Shown piece after piece: positions 9,301-18,481 of a stretch of 64,000 bases of DNA. The translations under genes were made by a program, and so were the position numbers. Within the stretch, counting starts at the first letter, position 1. Every line of letters begins with the position of its first letter. The notes under the pieces were generated by a model that was given only the letters and a program-made list of their open reading frames with translations, was not told where the DNA came from and ran no database searches. The DNA comes from Acinetobacter haemolyticus CIP 64.3 = MTCC 9819 (lineage in GTDB: Bacteria; Pseudomonadota; Gammaproteobacteria; Pseudomonadales; Moraxellaceae): the NCBI RefSeq assembly GCF_000369065.1, contig NZ_KB849803.1, forward strand, positions 124,001 through 188,000, in the 5' to 3' direction.

Positions 9301-10055
9301 TCTAAATTAAAATATTCAGCCAAAGTACTGAGGTCTATTTGCTGTGCTTGTTGTTGCCACTGTTGTAATTGAGCAAGCTCAATTTCAGGCATGTCAGGTA
9401 ATTTAAATTGTGCAGAGCTAAAATTTAAAGAGCTCTCAACCATCCCGACAAAATGATCCACACTTTTAAGTGCCCCCACACTATAAAGTGCATCAATGAC
9501 ATGTTGGGGTTGTGATTGAATCCATTCTCGTAATACATCATGGATCAATTGACGTGTATAAGCTTTCGCATCTTCAGTGATTTGAGCACGTTCGATCTTG
9601 CCACTTTCAAAGGCAAACTCACGCAATAACTTTTGGCTAAAGCTATCCAGTGTTCCCACGAATAGCTCATCTAATTGGTCGATCACTAGTTTTAAACGTT
9701 CACAGGCATAGGCAATACGCGGAGCAAAAGTTTTGAGTAAATGCTGCTTCAACGGATCAGATTCTTGCGCTGCACGTATGTAAATATCACTTTCCAATAC
9801 CGTTCGCATTGGTTCTAAATATTGTTGTACTTCAATCAATCGAGCACGGATACGGCTTTTTAACTCTGCGGCGGCAGCGCGGGTAAAGGTCGTCGCAATC
9901 ACTTGATTAGGCAAATATTTTTCTAAGAAAATGCGAACCATCAAACTCGACAAAGTATACGTTTTACCCGTTCCAGCCGATGCTTCAATCAGATGTAGAC
10001 CTTCAAATTGAATATCACAAATGGGTTGATAAGACACAGGAAATTTTGAACTCAT
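6342..10055 (-). CDS. recB: Exodeoxyribonuclease V subunit beta (RecB)
   Basis: 3'-to-5' SF1A helicase and sole nuclease of RecBCD; it also loads RecA after Chi recognition. At 1237 residues it matches the E. coli protein in length. Walker A EASAGTGKT lies near residue 24. LVDEFQDTN is motif II, IHQSKGLEF motif V and YVALTRASH motif VI. The C-terminal nuclease shows GSIDLVYFDG followed by IADYKSN near residue 1150, giving the catalytic Asp, Asp and Lys. The start ATG sits 3 bp after the recC stop, implying co-translation. Unlike E. coli, no ptrA lies between recC and recB. About 130 bp separate it from the preferred recD start. Confidence 0.97.
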   Translation of the reverse strand: MSSKFPVSYQPICDIQFEGLHLIEASAGTGKTYTLSSLMVRIFLEKYLPNQVIATTFTRAAAAELKSRIRARLIEVQQYLEPMRTVLESDIYIRAAQESDPLKQHLLKTFAPRIAYACERLKLVIDQLDELFVGTLDSFSQKLLREFAFESGKIERAQITEDAKAYTRQLIHDVLREWIQSQPQHVIDALYSVGALKSVDHFVGMVESSLNFSSAQFKLPDMPEIELAQLQQWQQQAQQIDLSTLAEYFNLDGAYYSHINGTSFRNNAFNKLFCESLPQLLKALADPQNIQVFDSYFSDARETVFKFLDKLDSQKIFKKCPAEVSDGFYQHPTILHIQKLCHSVKETQQQFEQLQVYLKAYLCIEVKKRLPQVLQQKGETTFAQQIKTLSEALKGEQGQRFAVFVQARYPLILVDEFQDTNQDQDDMLATIWRHPQRYQKGCMIMVGDRKQAIYGFRGGDMLTFLNAYQDIMSKQGREYKLIHNHRSVKELVEVVDVLFQRQMDFGEQVLYDPIQAGSRPHPALIENGQLNPAPLRWLQLQDGNEQATQVAWKIQSLLNQAHLQQLYLDGDNHQVISEDDIAVLSRSHRQLDEVQYALERLGIRVNRPSKRSVFDSKIAQDVGALLTALLHPYDEAKLKRALLSRLFGFDLSQLVALEQSAEGLSHYIQQFDDIREMWRNQGFLVAWQRCLNQFEIWQQLVATQSKDNERAVVNLRHLTDILSQHSEHVQGIHNLYHWYLKQLHSPSDREWELEHKLSSEAGVQLMTIHQSKGLEFKIVFLLGANKAFSEMQKTLNFSTTEIQIPETGQTRTQRVVAIADKNFLQQTELDQHQQRAQAEQNRLWYVALTRASHRVYAIFEPEKGDKNKLSGLAFWKNHGDIFQHPYSVEDHLLLERPASLRTQETQPERLLAAEPLPTQRFYARGKTSFSYLAQHLKHKANRLDRLANADQQFDQAEDEINLLTVESVAVSQPIAWIKQYFPKGTLAGNFLHEIFEQIDFQHPETWIEEIRRRFKNTYQGLWVALLEQYQQHFPEQENAEQQLYQWIALWLADVLQTPLNQGFQLQQLVAGQYLSECPFYLALSDRVLAMQRVQQLFEEYDIQMPEFIDAKSARYLNGSIDLVYFDGQRYHIADYKSNYLGENQADYQSTQIAESMSLSSYWLQAALYLVALHRYLSVKLQNYRIEQHLGGASYLYLRGMNGQADQGYFYWKLEDEFVLRLDAILGYFSEDKQGKGV

Positions 10056-10058
10056 GCC

Positions 10059-13000
10059 TTACTCCACGCGTAAAAATTCAAAAATGGGTTGATACAGCGC
10101 ATAACTATAATGATCACAAGCGTATTGCAATAATGCGCTCGCATCTTGTTCTTGTAGAATGAATTGCCAATCTCGATGCAGTTTACACGCCTCGTTTTGT
10201 GTCATATCAAAACCTGAAAAATCACCAGTATCATTCCAATCTTTCAACACCTGCTTTTGGCTGTCTTCGACTAAAACCTGCTGGCTACCCTGTTCAACCC
10301 AATCATAGTGTTTGCCTTTTTCCAAAGGCTTAAGCAGTAAAGCTGCTGGCAACACCACTGGTTGTTGTTGCCCAGTTTGCCAAAGTTGTAACCATGCTTG
10401 TAAATACTGCTGCGCTTGCTGAGCACTTAAACCTTCGCAAATCACAGTCTGATCGCTAAACACTACGATACGGCGCTTCGAGGCTGCTGAATCATGATTC
10501 AATATCGCCAACCACAGTAAATATTCCAGCCACACTTTAGCGAAGCGTTTAGCACGTGCACTCGATGCATCTAGGCTGACCCAGTCTTGTGTATTTTGTT
10601 TCGGAGTCACACAACTCATTTGCAGTTGTTTGGAAATGCGCCAAACTCGCTGCGTTGTTTCAGTCGGTGCGACTGCATATTGTTGTAGTCGCTCCAACAA
10701 ACGCTGTTGCTCTAGACAACTTTGTTGCCAAGCACTTTGCTGCACTTTCCCTACAGGCAACTGATCTTGCAAAACTGCTGGCGTCGCTTGATTATCCTGT
10801 TGCTGTAAAAAATGGCGAATTGCATATTTACCTAAACCATCTAATAGCAAAGGCTCGTTTTGATCAACCAAGTCAGTGACACTTAGATTCTCTACCCCTA
10901 ATGTTTTTAGATATAGTCTTGCTGGAAAGGTGATATCTTGAATCCATTGCTGGCTGTCCAAGACCACCATTTCATTCAGCTCAATTGGATAAGTACTATT
11001 GACCCAAGTTTGGCGCTCACCTTTGACTTGCTGAATTTGTGATGCCACTTTAAACCAATGATCTTGAAAACGCGTATAACTTTGCTCTGCTAAAAAACCG
11101 AGTGGATCAAAAGGTTGCAAGCGATGCAGATGATAAAGTGGGTAGAGCTGTGGTGGAATCTGGAGTTTCTCATAGTCTTCCCCAAAAGAATTAAAGGAAG
11201 TCTCTCCCTCTGGGAGAGATTTAGAGAGAGGGGCTTTCACAACCAATGCCAAGTGATCACGGAAACCTTGCAAAATACTTGAAGGTTCTCGGACCTCACC
11301 GTCATTAATATCAAAGCCATTATAGAACAACCATAATTGCTCTTGCGCCAATAGCACCGCATCCAGAAAAGCCCCTTGATCATCTTCTAAACGAGAACGA
11401 TCACCCAGTTGTTGGCGTAGTGCATCCATCAAATCAAATGGAATATGGCTATCGCGATTTGGAAATTTACCTGTATCTAAATTTAACAACACAATTAAGC
11501 GATAAGGAATCGGGCGGATCTGTCCAATTTGGCTAAACGTGATTTGTCCTGTGGGTTCCACTTGCGCAGATTGACTCTCTAAAGTGCGTTGGATTTCCTC
11601 GAGGATATAAGGCAACGGTAAAGATATTTGGCGAAGCTGTGTTTCAGCATCATCATAATAGCTTGCCAAAGTCAGCATACGTTCTTGTTTTTGAATAATC
11701 TCACGAACGGTTTTTAATGCCACAATGTCAGCTTGCTCAAATTCTTGTATATCTTCTTTAAGTCGTTTTAACCATATTTCTACAGGTAAACGCTGTCCCT
11801 GTTCATGCACCACCAACCAATCTCGGCGCGCAGACAGATCCTGATACATCTGAATCAGAATACCAATCAATTCAAAATCACTGGGCTGCACCAACGCATA
11901 ACTCAAGGTTTGCTGCACCATCACATGTGCAGGTACAGCAATACCTAATGCCAAACGATCTAGAGCAAACTTAAAGCTATAGCGGTAATCCCTATCCTCA
12001 GCACTAAGTGTTTGTTTGAGATGTGCTTCATCTAAACCACGTTTAAAGCCTGCATCATTGAGTAAATCTAAAACCCGCTGGGTTTGTGTGTAATCCAAAC
12101 CATAGCGTTGTTGGGTCGCAGCAAGATTGAGCCAATCGGCAAAATCATCTTGAGTAAAGCGACCTTGCGTCAGTTGCAACCGGCCCACTACTGCACGCCA
12201 AGCATTTAAAGCATCCAGTTGCGCCACGCCTGCAATTTTGACGGGTAAAAATACATCGTGTTCATTTGGAACCGCAGGAAATACACTGCGAATCAGAGGT
12301 TCTAATTCCGCCAAATTTGGCGTTAAAATCAAGACATCACTCGGACGGCGTGGTACTGCATCCGTTTGTGATAACCAGTGAATTAATTGCTCTTTGAGGA
12401 CTTCCAGCTGCCTTAAACTGGAGTGACACACATGAATTTGAACCGAATGATCTTCAGCAGCCAATTTATATTGTTCGGCTTTAGGTTCGGCTAAATAAAA
12501 AATATCAGACTGTATCTTGCCTAATAAGGTTTCAGGAAAATGATCAATAAAAGCATCGACCCACCTCCCTTCTTCTCCTGTAGCCAATTGTGACAACAAG
12601 GAGAAATGATCTCGTGCTTGTTTACCCAGACGCGTCAAAAGCGGATGTCGCGATTCACGATTTAACGCATTAAAACCTAAACTAAAACTTTCAAAAAATG
12701 CTGAGATTTCAGCGTCAGTGGCTTTTGGATTTTTGCCAATAAAACGTTCTTTCACTCCCAAGTCATAACGCTGCTTCCACAACGGATCGACACTATCCGC
12801 CCAATACTCTTGTGAAGGGTTATAGTGCAAAATCACCACATCCAGATATTGCCCCAAACGACGTAAAAACTGTAATTGACTGGGCGGCAAATCTAATAAG
12901 GTAAACACAATCACTTGTGCTGGTAATTGCGCCAATGCTTGTGCACGGCTCTGTTGGTTGTCTAAAAGCTGCCAAAACTCCGCATCGATAGTTTGCATTT

Positions 13001-13709
13001 CCACATAGTCATCATGAAAATGGTTTTGCCATAGCCAACGCTGCCATGCCTCTAATTGTTGCGTTTGTTGTAAGCTAAATGCTGAGATCTGCTGATCCGT
13101 TTTTGAGATCAAATTTTCGATATCGAGTGCTTTATTTTGCCCCCAAGTCGAAAGCCAATTGGTCGAGCACGTACAAGCATCACCACAGCCTCTTTGGCAA
13201 TGTCCCCTGTAGATCATATAGTTATTAAATAAATGCGAAACTTGCTCAGCGACCCAATACAACATGCTTTGTTTTTTGAGTTGCTTTTCAGTGCTTTGTT
13301 GCAACTGGTCCGCACTATCATAAATTCGTTGCACAATCGAATAGAGAGGATGTTCAGGCTCAAGAGTGATCTGTTCAGCCTGAATAAAGGGTTGCAAAGC
13401 TTGATGAATACGCCATTTTAAAATCAGACGTGGAATATTGGCTTTACGTACTTTTTCCTTATTATCAAGGACCTGTTGATAGGCAAACCATTGAAATCCG
13501 CGAATACGATGATGAAACTGATAGTTTGCCGTCATTCCCTGCTGTTCAGCAATCTTCTGGGTCAGCCACTGTTCTTGAGCAGGACTCGGCACAATAAAAT
13601 GCTGCGTATGAAATACTTGCAATGGAGAGTGACTTGGTTGGGTAATTGCTGTCATCACGCCTTTTAATAACACCTCAAGGCTTTGACTTTGAATAACATG
13701 AATACCCAT
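10059..13709 (-). CDS. recC: Exodeoxyribonuclease V subunit gamma (RecC)
   Basis: Chi-scanning subunit of RecBCD with an inactivated helicase fold. The N-terminus MGIHVIQSQSLEVLL corresponds to the MLRVYHSNRLDVLEAL start of E. coli RecC, so I place the start at 13709; the open frame continues 19 codons upstream (13766) into what looks like promoter DNA. Length is 1216 residues (E. coli 1122). Typical features are the early PSPAQEQWL segment, the GQIRPIPYR-type region and a WLEYLLWLA-like helix near the C-terminus. A REP-like palindrome is read through in frame near residue 830. First gene of recC-recB-recD. Confidence 0.95.
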   Translation of the reverse strand: MGIHVIQSQSLEVLLKGVMTAITQPSHSPLQVFHTQHFIVPSPAQEQWLTQKIAEQQGMTANYQFHHRIRGFQWFAYQQVLDNKEKVRKANIPRLILKWRIHQALQPFIQAEQITLEPEHPLYSIVQRIYDSADQLQQSTEKQLKKQSMLYWVAEQVSHLFNNYMIYRGHCQRGCGDACTCSTNWLSTWGQNKALDIENLISKTDQQISAFSLQQTQQLEAWQRWLWQNHFHDDYVEMQTIDAEFWQLLDNQQSRAQALAQLPAQVIVFTLLDLPPSQLQFLRRLGQYLDVVILHYNPSQEYWADSVDPLWKQRYDLGVKERFIGKNPKATDAEISAFFESFSLGFNALNRESRHPLLTRLGKQARDHFSLLSQLATGEEGRWVDAFIDHFPETLLGKIQSDIFYLAEPKAEQYKLAAEDHSVQIHVCHSSLRQLEVLKEQLIHWLSQTDAVPRRPSDVLILTPNLAELEPLIRSVFPAVPNEHDVFLPVKIAGVAQLDALNAWRAVVGRLQLTQGRFTQDDFADWLNLAATQQRYGLDYTQTQRVLDLLNDAGFKRGLDEAHLKQTLSAEDRDYRYSFKFALDRLALGIAVPAHVMVQQTLSYALVQPSDFELIGILIQMYQDLSARRDWLVVHEQGQRLPVEIWLKRLKEDIQEFEQADIVALKTVREIIQKQERMLTLASYYDDAETQLRQISLPLPYILEEIQRTLESQSAQVEPTGQITFSQIGQIRPIPYRLIVLLNLDTGKFPNRDSHIPFDLMDALRQQLGDRSRLEDDQGAFLDAVLLAQEQLWLFYNGFDINDGEVREPSSILQGFRDHLALVVKAPLSKSLPEGETSFNSFGEDYEKLQIPPQLYPLYHLHRLQPFDPLGFLAEQSYTRFQDHWFKVASQIQQVKGERQTWVNSTYPIELNEMVVLDSQQWIQDITFPARLYLKTLGVENLSVTDLVDQNEPLLLDGLGKYAIRHFLQQQDNQATPAVLQDQLPVGKVQQSAWQQSCLEQQRLLERLQQYAVAPTETTQRVWRISKQLQMSCVTPKQNTQDWVSLDASSARAKRFAKVWLEYLLWLAILNHDSAASKRRIVVFSDQTVICEGLSAQQAQQYLQAWLQLWQTGQQQPVVLPAALLLKPLEKGKHYDWVEQGSQQVLVEDSQKQVLKDWNDTGDFSGFDMTQNEACKLHRDWQFILQEQDASALLQYACDHYSYALYQPIFEFLRVE
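11199..11238. repeat. REP-like palindromic element inside recC
   Basis: The stretch contains CTCTCCC TCT GGGAGAG (perfect 7-bp stem, 11202-11218), followed by a second purine-rich arm GAGAGAGGGGC ending near 11235. This is the style of short dispersed intergenic palindromes in many bacterial genomes. On the recC strand it encodes APLSKSLPEGETSF without breaking the frame. A related half-element occurs at 18303. Confidence 0.6.
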
Positions 13710-13914
13710 GCTTAACTGAACCCCATTGATCAAAAACACCCTATTTATGCACAAATTCGTACACAATCATCACTATACAAGCTTGTAGAACTATGTCACG
13801 TTAGGCAACATGAAATATAAATTTATTTTAAATACGATTGAATAATGGATTGCTTACTCGTTATATATACACTTCAAAATCCAATATTCAAGGGACAAAC
13901 TTAGGTATTACTTT

Positions 13915-14415
13915 ATGAAAATTGAAAAAGCGCCTGACTTTATTGACCCAAATTTAAATTTGGAACAAATTCGCCAAGAATGCTTAGAACGTACCAAAAA
14001 AACTGCTTATTACTCAGCAGGAGCAGCGATTGTTCCGATTCCTTTCTTTGATGTGGTGGTCGATCTCAGTATGCTCACTCACATTATTCCAGAGATTAAT
14101 ACCCGTTTTGGTCTTGCACCCGAACACATCAGTGTATATGACCCTGAAACTAAAAAAATTCATTGGAATGAACTTCGTAAGCGTGGATTTGAGTTTTCAG
14201 GCTTATTGGTCGCGCGTACTGCTATGAAAAAATCCTTTAACGGCTTTTTTGCAAAAATCGCAACCAAGCAAGTCACCAAATTTATTCCTTTAGGCGGGCA
14301 AATCGTTGCTGCAAGTTTAGGTTATTTTATGATGAAAAAAATTACCGAATTACACATCCAAGACTGTTATAACCTTGCGAAAAGAATCCAACAGAAAAGT
14401 CTTGCCCCGAACTAA
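13915..14415 (+). CDS. DUF697-like small membrane-associated protein
   Basis: A 166-residue protein of unknown function. Residues 32-62 contain a hydrophobic segment with the AGAAIVPIPFFDVVVD pattern typical of DUF697-type proteins, which often sit at the membrane near GTPase-like partners. A second hydrophobic stretch is near residues 135-155 (IPLGGQIVAASLGYFMMKK). Both ends are charged and hydrophilic. It is monocistronic and divergent from recC with about 200 bp between, with no terminator of the usual kind; a perfect inverted repeat follows at 14447. The family assignment rests on motif similarity only. Confidence 0.65.
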   Translation: MKIEKAPDFIDPNLNLEQIRQECLERTKKTAYYSAGAAIVPIPFFDVVVDLSMLTHIIPEINTRFGLAPEHISVYDPETKKIHWNELRKRGFEFSGLLVARTAMKKSFNGFFAKIATKQVTKFIPLGGQIVAASLGYFMMKKITELHIQDCYNLAKRIQQKSLAPN

Positions 14416-14446
14416 CTTTGCTCCGACCTAATAAAACATTCATCAA

Positions 14447-14482
14447 CGCCGTCCTTTGAAACGATAGATTCAAAGGACGGCG
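14447..14482. repeat. Perfect 14-bp inverted repeat
   Basis: Arms 14447-14460 and 14469-14482 (CGCCGTCCTTTGAA and its exact complement) surround the 8-nt loop ACGATAGA. No T run follows on either strand, so it is not a standard terminator. It may stabilise the 3' end of the preceding mRNA, end transcription Rho-dependently, or be a dispersed repeat. Confidence 0.7.
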
Positions 14483-14597
14483 ATCACATACACAAAAACC
14501 ACAGAAACGTTAATATTCACTTAATTTTTTAAGTTTAGATCAAGATTGTATTTTTATTCTCCATCCCACGATGACAAATAAATGATGGAGAGTCGTT

Positions 14598-15929
14598 GTG
14601 CAACACGGACAAACAACGTCAAAAATACGTGCCATTTTTAATGTCACAAGTGGGAACTTTCTCGAACAATATGATTTCTTTCTATTTGGGCTGTACGCAA
14701 AAGCCATAGGAGAAACCTTTTTCCACGCTGATAGCAGCTATGCCGCACTGATGAAAACTTTTTTGATCTTTGCGGTGAGTTTTTTAATGCGTCCAATTGG
14801 TGCTTTGGTCCTTGGTCCTTACGTTGATCGCATCGGAAGACGCAAAGGCTTAATGGTCACCTTAAGTATTATGGCAGCCGGTTCATTATTGATTGCACTG
14901 ACGCCTGGTTATGCCAGCATTGGGTTTGCAGCCACCGTTCTTATTTTCATCGGTCGACTCGCTCAAGGATTTTCAGCAGGTGTAGAACTTGGCGGTGTTT
15001 CAGTATATTTATCAGAAATCGCAGCGCCTCATAATCGTGGTTTTATTACCAGTTGGCAATCCGCAAGCCAACAAGTCGCTGTCATTTTTGCCGCTACGTT
15101 GGGTTATATTGTCAGTCTCATTTTCACCAAGGCACAAGTCGATGCGTGGGCGTGGCGTATTCCGTTCTTCGTCGGTTGCGCAATTATTCCTTTCATTTTT
15201 TGGTTACGAAAATCATTGCAAGAGACTGAAGCATTTAGTGCTCGCAAAGAACATCCAACCACGCAGCAAATCATGCGCACACTGGCGGCAAACTGGAAAA
15301 TTGTGTTGCTTGGAATGTGTATGGTTGCCACCACCACCACCATGTTTTATTTCATTACTGTTTACACACCGACCTATGGTAAAGAAGTCCTTAATCTCAG
15401 CAGCACTGAAAGTTTAATTGCAACCGTCATGGTTGGCGCAAGCAACTTCTTGCTCCTCCCTATTGGCGGTCATCTTTCTGATAAATTTGGTCGAAAACCA
15501 TTACTGATTATCACCTCGGTACTGATTTTTCTGAGTGCCTATCCTTTACTGAACTGGTTAGCCCATGACATCAGTTTGGCTCATATGCTGCTCGCATTGC
15601 TGTGGTTATCACTACTTTATAGTTTTTATAATGGTGCACTAGTGGTTTCTCTCACTGAAATCATGCCAAGCTCAGTTCGAATCGCAGGTTTCTCGGTTGC
15701 TTATAGTTTAGCAACCTCGGTATTTGGTGGGCTAACGCCAATGATTGCGACCTATCTGGTACAAAGTTCTGGTAGCAAAAGTATGCCAGCCTTTTGGTTG
15801 ATGCTTGCTGCAATCATTAGCTTCATTGCCACCTTAATTATTTTCCGCCAACAGCAAATGATTCGTGGCAACGTCTCAACCCATCAACATTCAATTGATC
15901 AACACGCTGCACTTATTTCTGATAAATAA
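14598..15929 (+). CDS. MFS transporter, citrate/tricarballylate:H+ symporter type (CitA/TcuC-like)
   Basis: Inner-membrane proton symporter of the MHS family with 12 predicted membrane segments in 443 residues. The N-terminus [16 protein letters not shown] and the loop 2-3 motif [14 protein letters not shown] match the citrate carrier CitA and the tricarballylate carrier TcuC closely. [20 protein letters not shown] and [15 protein letters not shown] are further family signatures. The start is GTG with GGAGAG 7 nt upstream. No tcuR/tcuA/tcuB neighbours are present, so the substrate is likely citrate or a related tricarboxylate but cannot be fixed from sequence. It converges with pap, with about 30 bp between. 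Confidence 0.88.
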   Translation: MQHGQTTSKIRAIFNVTSGNFLEQYDFFLFGLYAKAIGETFFHADSSYAALMKTFLIFAVSFLMRPIGALVLGPYVDRIGRRKGLMVTLSIMAAGSLLIALTPGYASIGFAATVLIFIGRLAQGFSAGVELGGVSVYLSEIAAPHNRGFITSWQSASQQVAVIFAATLGYIVSLIFTKAQVDAWAWRIPFFVGCAIIPFIFWLRKSLQETEAFSARKEHPTTQQIMRTLAANWKIVLLGMCMVATTTTMFYFITVYTPTYGKEVLNLSSTESLIATVMVGASNFLLLPIGGHLSDKFGRKPLLIITSVLIFLSAYPLLNWLAHDISLAHMLLALLWLSLLYSFYNGALVVSLTEIMPSSVRIAGFSVAYSLATSVFGGLTPMIATYLVQSSGSKSMPAFWLMLAAIISFIATLIIFRQQQMIRGNVSTHQHSIDQHAALISDK

Positions 15930-15958
15930 AAGCGTTTGCACCTTTTACAGCTGAACGA

Positions 15959-17377
15959 TTAATCAACGTTCAGCTGTTTTAATATCGCCTTCAAAACTTC
16001 AATTCTTGCAGTGTATTTATCATCTGTCGCAATCACATGCCAAGGCGCATTTGCAGTATCCGTTTGTTCAAACATATCTGCGGCGGCTTCTAAATATTGA
16101 TCCCATTTATCTCGGTTACGCCAATCTTCTTCCGTAATTTTAAAGCGCTTATGCAAGGTCTGTTCGCGTTCTTTAAAACGACGCGCTTGCTCATCCTTAC
16201 TGATTGCTAACCAGATTTTGACAATCACCGTCTGACAATCCGTTAGATTCTGTTCAAACCGATTGATTTCATCATAGGCACGTTGCCACGCCACTGTGGA
16301 TGCAAAACCTTCAATTCGCTCCACCAAGACACGTCCATACCAAGTTCGGTCAAAAATGGTGATTTTGCCACTATCATTCAATCTATTCCAAAACCGCCAT
16401 AAATATGGACGACGTAACTCATAACGCTCTGGTGCTGCAATGGTATGAATTTCATATTCGCGTGGATCAAGTTTTTTGACGATACGTTTGATAGCCCCGC
16501 CCTTGCCCGCAGCATCCATGCCTTCAAAGGCAATAATGACATTCCGCTTATCACAACGCATCGCCTCAGCAACTTTACGGGTGAGTTCATTTAACTGATC
16601 TTTATATTGCTCTTTTTCCAATACGTTCTGATCTGGTACTAATAATTCTTTAGGAATACTGGCCTGTTGCCATGTCTGCTCGACTTGTGTTGGATGCTCT
16701 GGTAAAGCCTGTAAAGTTTGTAATATGTATTGAGCAAAACATTGATCACGGCGCTTTTCGTCCTCACCATCAATGATGAACCAATCATCCGTAAATCGCT
16801 GACTATAGCTTTGCAAAGTATCGTATTGTTTTTTATTACGCCAATCTAATCCATGCAATTTATGCCAATGCTGTTCAGATGGATCAACCTGATCTAGACG
16901 CTTTTGTAAGGATTTCCATGAGAGATCAAACCAAACTTTGATCACATGGACATGATTTTGTCGCAAATCATTTTCAAAATCACGCATCTTCTGAACATAT
17001 TGATCAAAGGTACTGTCTTTGAATGCTTTGGGATCCTGCATCGCGGTTGCAAGTAAATCGCTATACCAATTGCCAAACATCACCACAATTTGTCCTTCTG
17101 CGGGGATGAATCGAGTATAAGACTGCCAAAATGCCTGATCGCTTGATAAGCGCTGAGGAGCATCCGCTTTTACTCGCAAATAACGAGGGTCCAGCCATTC
17201 TCGCAATTGTTTAACGGCTTCACCTTTTCCGGCCAACTCAATCCCACTGACCAAGACCAAAACACTTTTTGCATTTTTCTGGTCCCGACTCTCTCTTAAA
17301 GCATATTGTGCTTCGATCAAATCTAAAGACAGCTCATCTTCATCTCGCAATTCAAATACAGGGGTTTGCGCATTCAT
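15959..17377 (-). CDS. pap: Polyphosphate:AMP phosphotransferase (two-domain PPK2, class II)
   Basis: Uses polyphosphate to phosphorylate AMP to ADP; with adenylate kinase this regenerates ATP from polyP, a trait first described for Acinetobacter johnsonii. The 472 residues form two fused PPK2 domains, the class II architecture. Domain 1 has Walker A SGIELAGKGE near residue 44 and GNWYSDLL. Domain 2 has EGMDAAGKGGAIKR near residue 284, a DRTWYGRVLVERI lid region and a WRNRDKWDQY segment. In this class the second domain is normally the catalytic one. Monocistronic, divergent from the FFLEELY gene. Confidence 0.93.
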   Translation of the reverse strand: MNAQTPVFELRDEDELSLDLIEAQYALRESRDQKNAKSVLVLVSGIELAGKGEAVKQLREWLDPRYLRVKADAPQRLSSDQAFWQSYTRFIPAEGQIVVMFGNWYSDLLATAMQDPKAFKDSTFDQYVQKMRDFENDLRQNHVHVIKVWFDLSWKSLQKRLDQVDPSEQHWHKLHGLDWRNKKQYDTLQSYSQRFTDDWFIIDGEDEKRRDQCFAQYILQTLQALPEHPTQVEQTWQQASIPKELLVPDQNVLEKEQYKDQLNELTRKVAEAMRCDKRNVIIAFEGMDAAGKGGAIKRIVKKLDPREYEIHTIAAPERYELRRPYLWRFWNRLNDSGKITIFDRTWYGRVLVERIEGFASTVAWQRAYDEINRFEQNLTDCQTVIVKIWLAISKDEQARRFKEREQTLHKRFKITEEDWRNRDKWDQYLEAAADMFEQTDTANAPWHVIATDDKYTARIEVLKAILKQLNVD

Positions 17378-17582
17378 TTTTCACCCTAAGTGCATGATTT
17401 AATAACATCGAGTATAGTCATAACTGCTTTGGTGTTTAGAAACACAAATGTACAATTTCTGTAGATATTGTCAGTGTATAGCCACAGTGACCAATTGTTA
17501 AACATTTAACGTTTATGCTGTCATAGTTCTTGGGTATGATGCAGCCTATGATTTCATGGTTTTATTTTCATAGAGTTCAAAT

Positions 17583-18290
17583 ATGTCAAAACTCGCTGCA
17601 TTTGATGATCTTTTATTAAAATATCAAAATTTAAATTACCACCAAGATCCAGCGATTGCACAACGTCTGCATGAAGTTCAAGCATGGATGAAGACTCGTA
17701 TCGCGGCTACACACCAAGCGTTTTTTGCCCTGCCTGAGAATCAACTGATGGCTCAGTATTTTTTAAATCGGTTATATGGCGGACCTGATTTTGATGCCAT
17801 GGCTCAGCAAATCGAACGTCTCTTGAAATATGCGCATAAAGCAGAAAGCCTGCTCCCTGAAAATGCAATCAAAACAGGAACCAAATCGGTCAGTCTTGCA
17901 GTCCTCGCAACACAATTGGATGAACAAGTCGCGATTCAGCTCTTACAAGATTACCCTTTGGACACACCGCTCACAGATGAAATCATGCGTCAAACCTTAA
18001 TCAAATTAGATCAAGGTGAAGCTCGATATGAACAATTACAGTTACTGGATGAGCTAGGCCTAACATTAGACAAATATATGCGCTCGACCATGATGTATGC
18101 TGCGTTTAAAATGTGTAAAGGGATCGCCAATAAATATCAATTTGAACGCATGTATGCCTTTATTCAAGAAGGTTTTGCAGCGATGAAACCGATGAAGTCA
18201 GCAGCCAGCTTTATCCAAACCTTTACAGAAAAAGAACGTGAAATTATTGATAAAGTCCATGCTGGACATCCAAACCCGTTCCAAGCTTAA
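17583..18290 (+). CDS. FFLEELY-motif protein
   Basis: A 235-residue cytoplasmic, largely helical protein of unknown function. The segment QYFLNRLYGGPDFD near residues 60-73 is the variant form of the FFLEELYG-RDF motif that names this family in Gammaproteobacteria. There is no signal peptide or membrane segment. Its 3' neighbour is the ubi cluster, but about 190 bp and a small palindrome separate them, so operon membership is doubtful. The role is not known. Confidence 0.75.
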   Translation: MSKLAAFDDLLLKYQNLNYHQDPAIAQRLHEVQAWMKTRIAATHQAFFALPENQLMAQYFLNRLYGGPDFDAMAQQIERLLKYAHKAESLLPENAIKTGTKSVSLAVLATQLDEQVAIQLLQDYPLDTPLTDEIMRQTLIKLDQGEARYEQLQLLDELGLTLDKYMRSTMMYAAFKMCKGIANKYQFERMYAFIQEGFAAMKPMKSAASFIQTFTEKEREIIDKVHAGHPNPFQA

Positions 18291-18302
18291 AGTGATGCAT
18301 TG

Positions 18303-18324
18303 CTCCCTCTCAATGTAGAGGGAG
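18303..18324. repeat. Short palindrome resembling half of the recC REP-like element
   Basis: CTCCCTCT and AGAGGGAG form a perfect 8-bp stem around CAATGT, 12 bp after the FFLEELY stop. It shares the CTCCCTCT/AGAGGGAG core with the element inside recC at 11199. No T run follows, so it is a weak terminator at best. Confidence 0.5.
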
Positions 18325-18481
18325 ATTTATCACTCGCCAATTCAATTTAAAAAAACTTTTGGGAAAATGAGTTTCTGTATATTATTCATAACAATTACGC
18401 AGCAAAGCCTGTAAAAAAATACAAAATCTGTCATTATGCATGCTGATTCGTGCCGCTAGAACGAAAGTTTAGGAGAAAACA

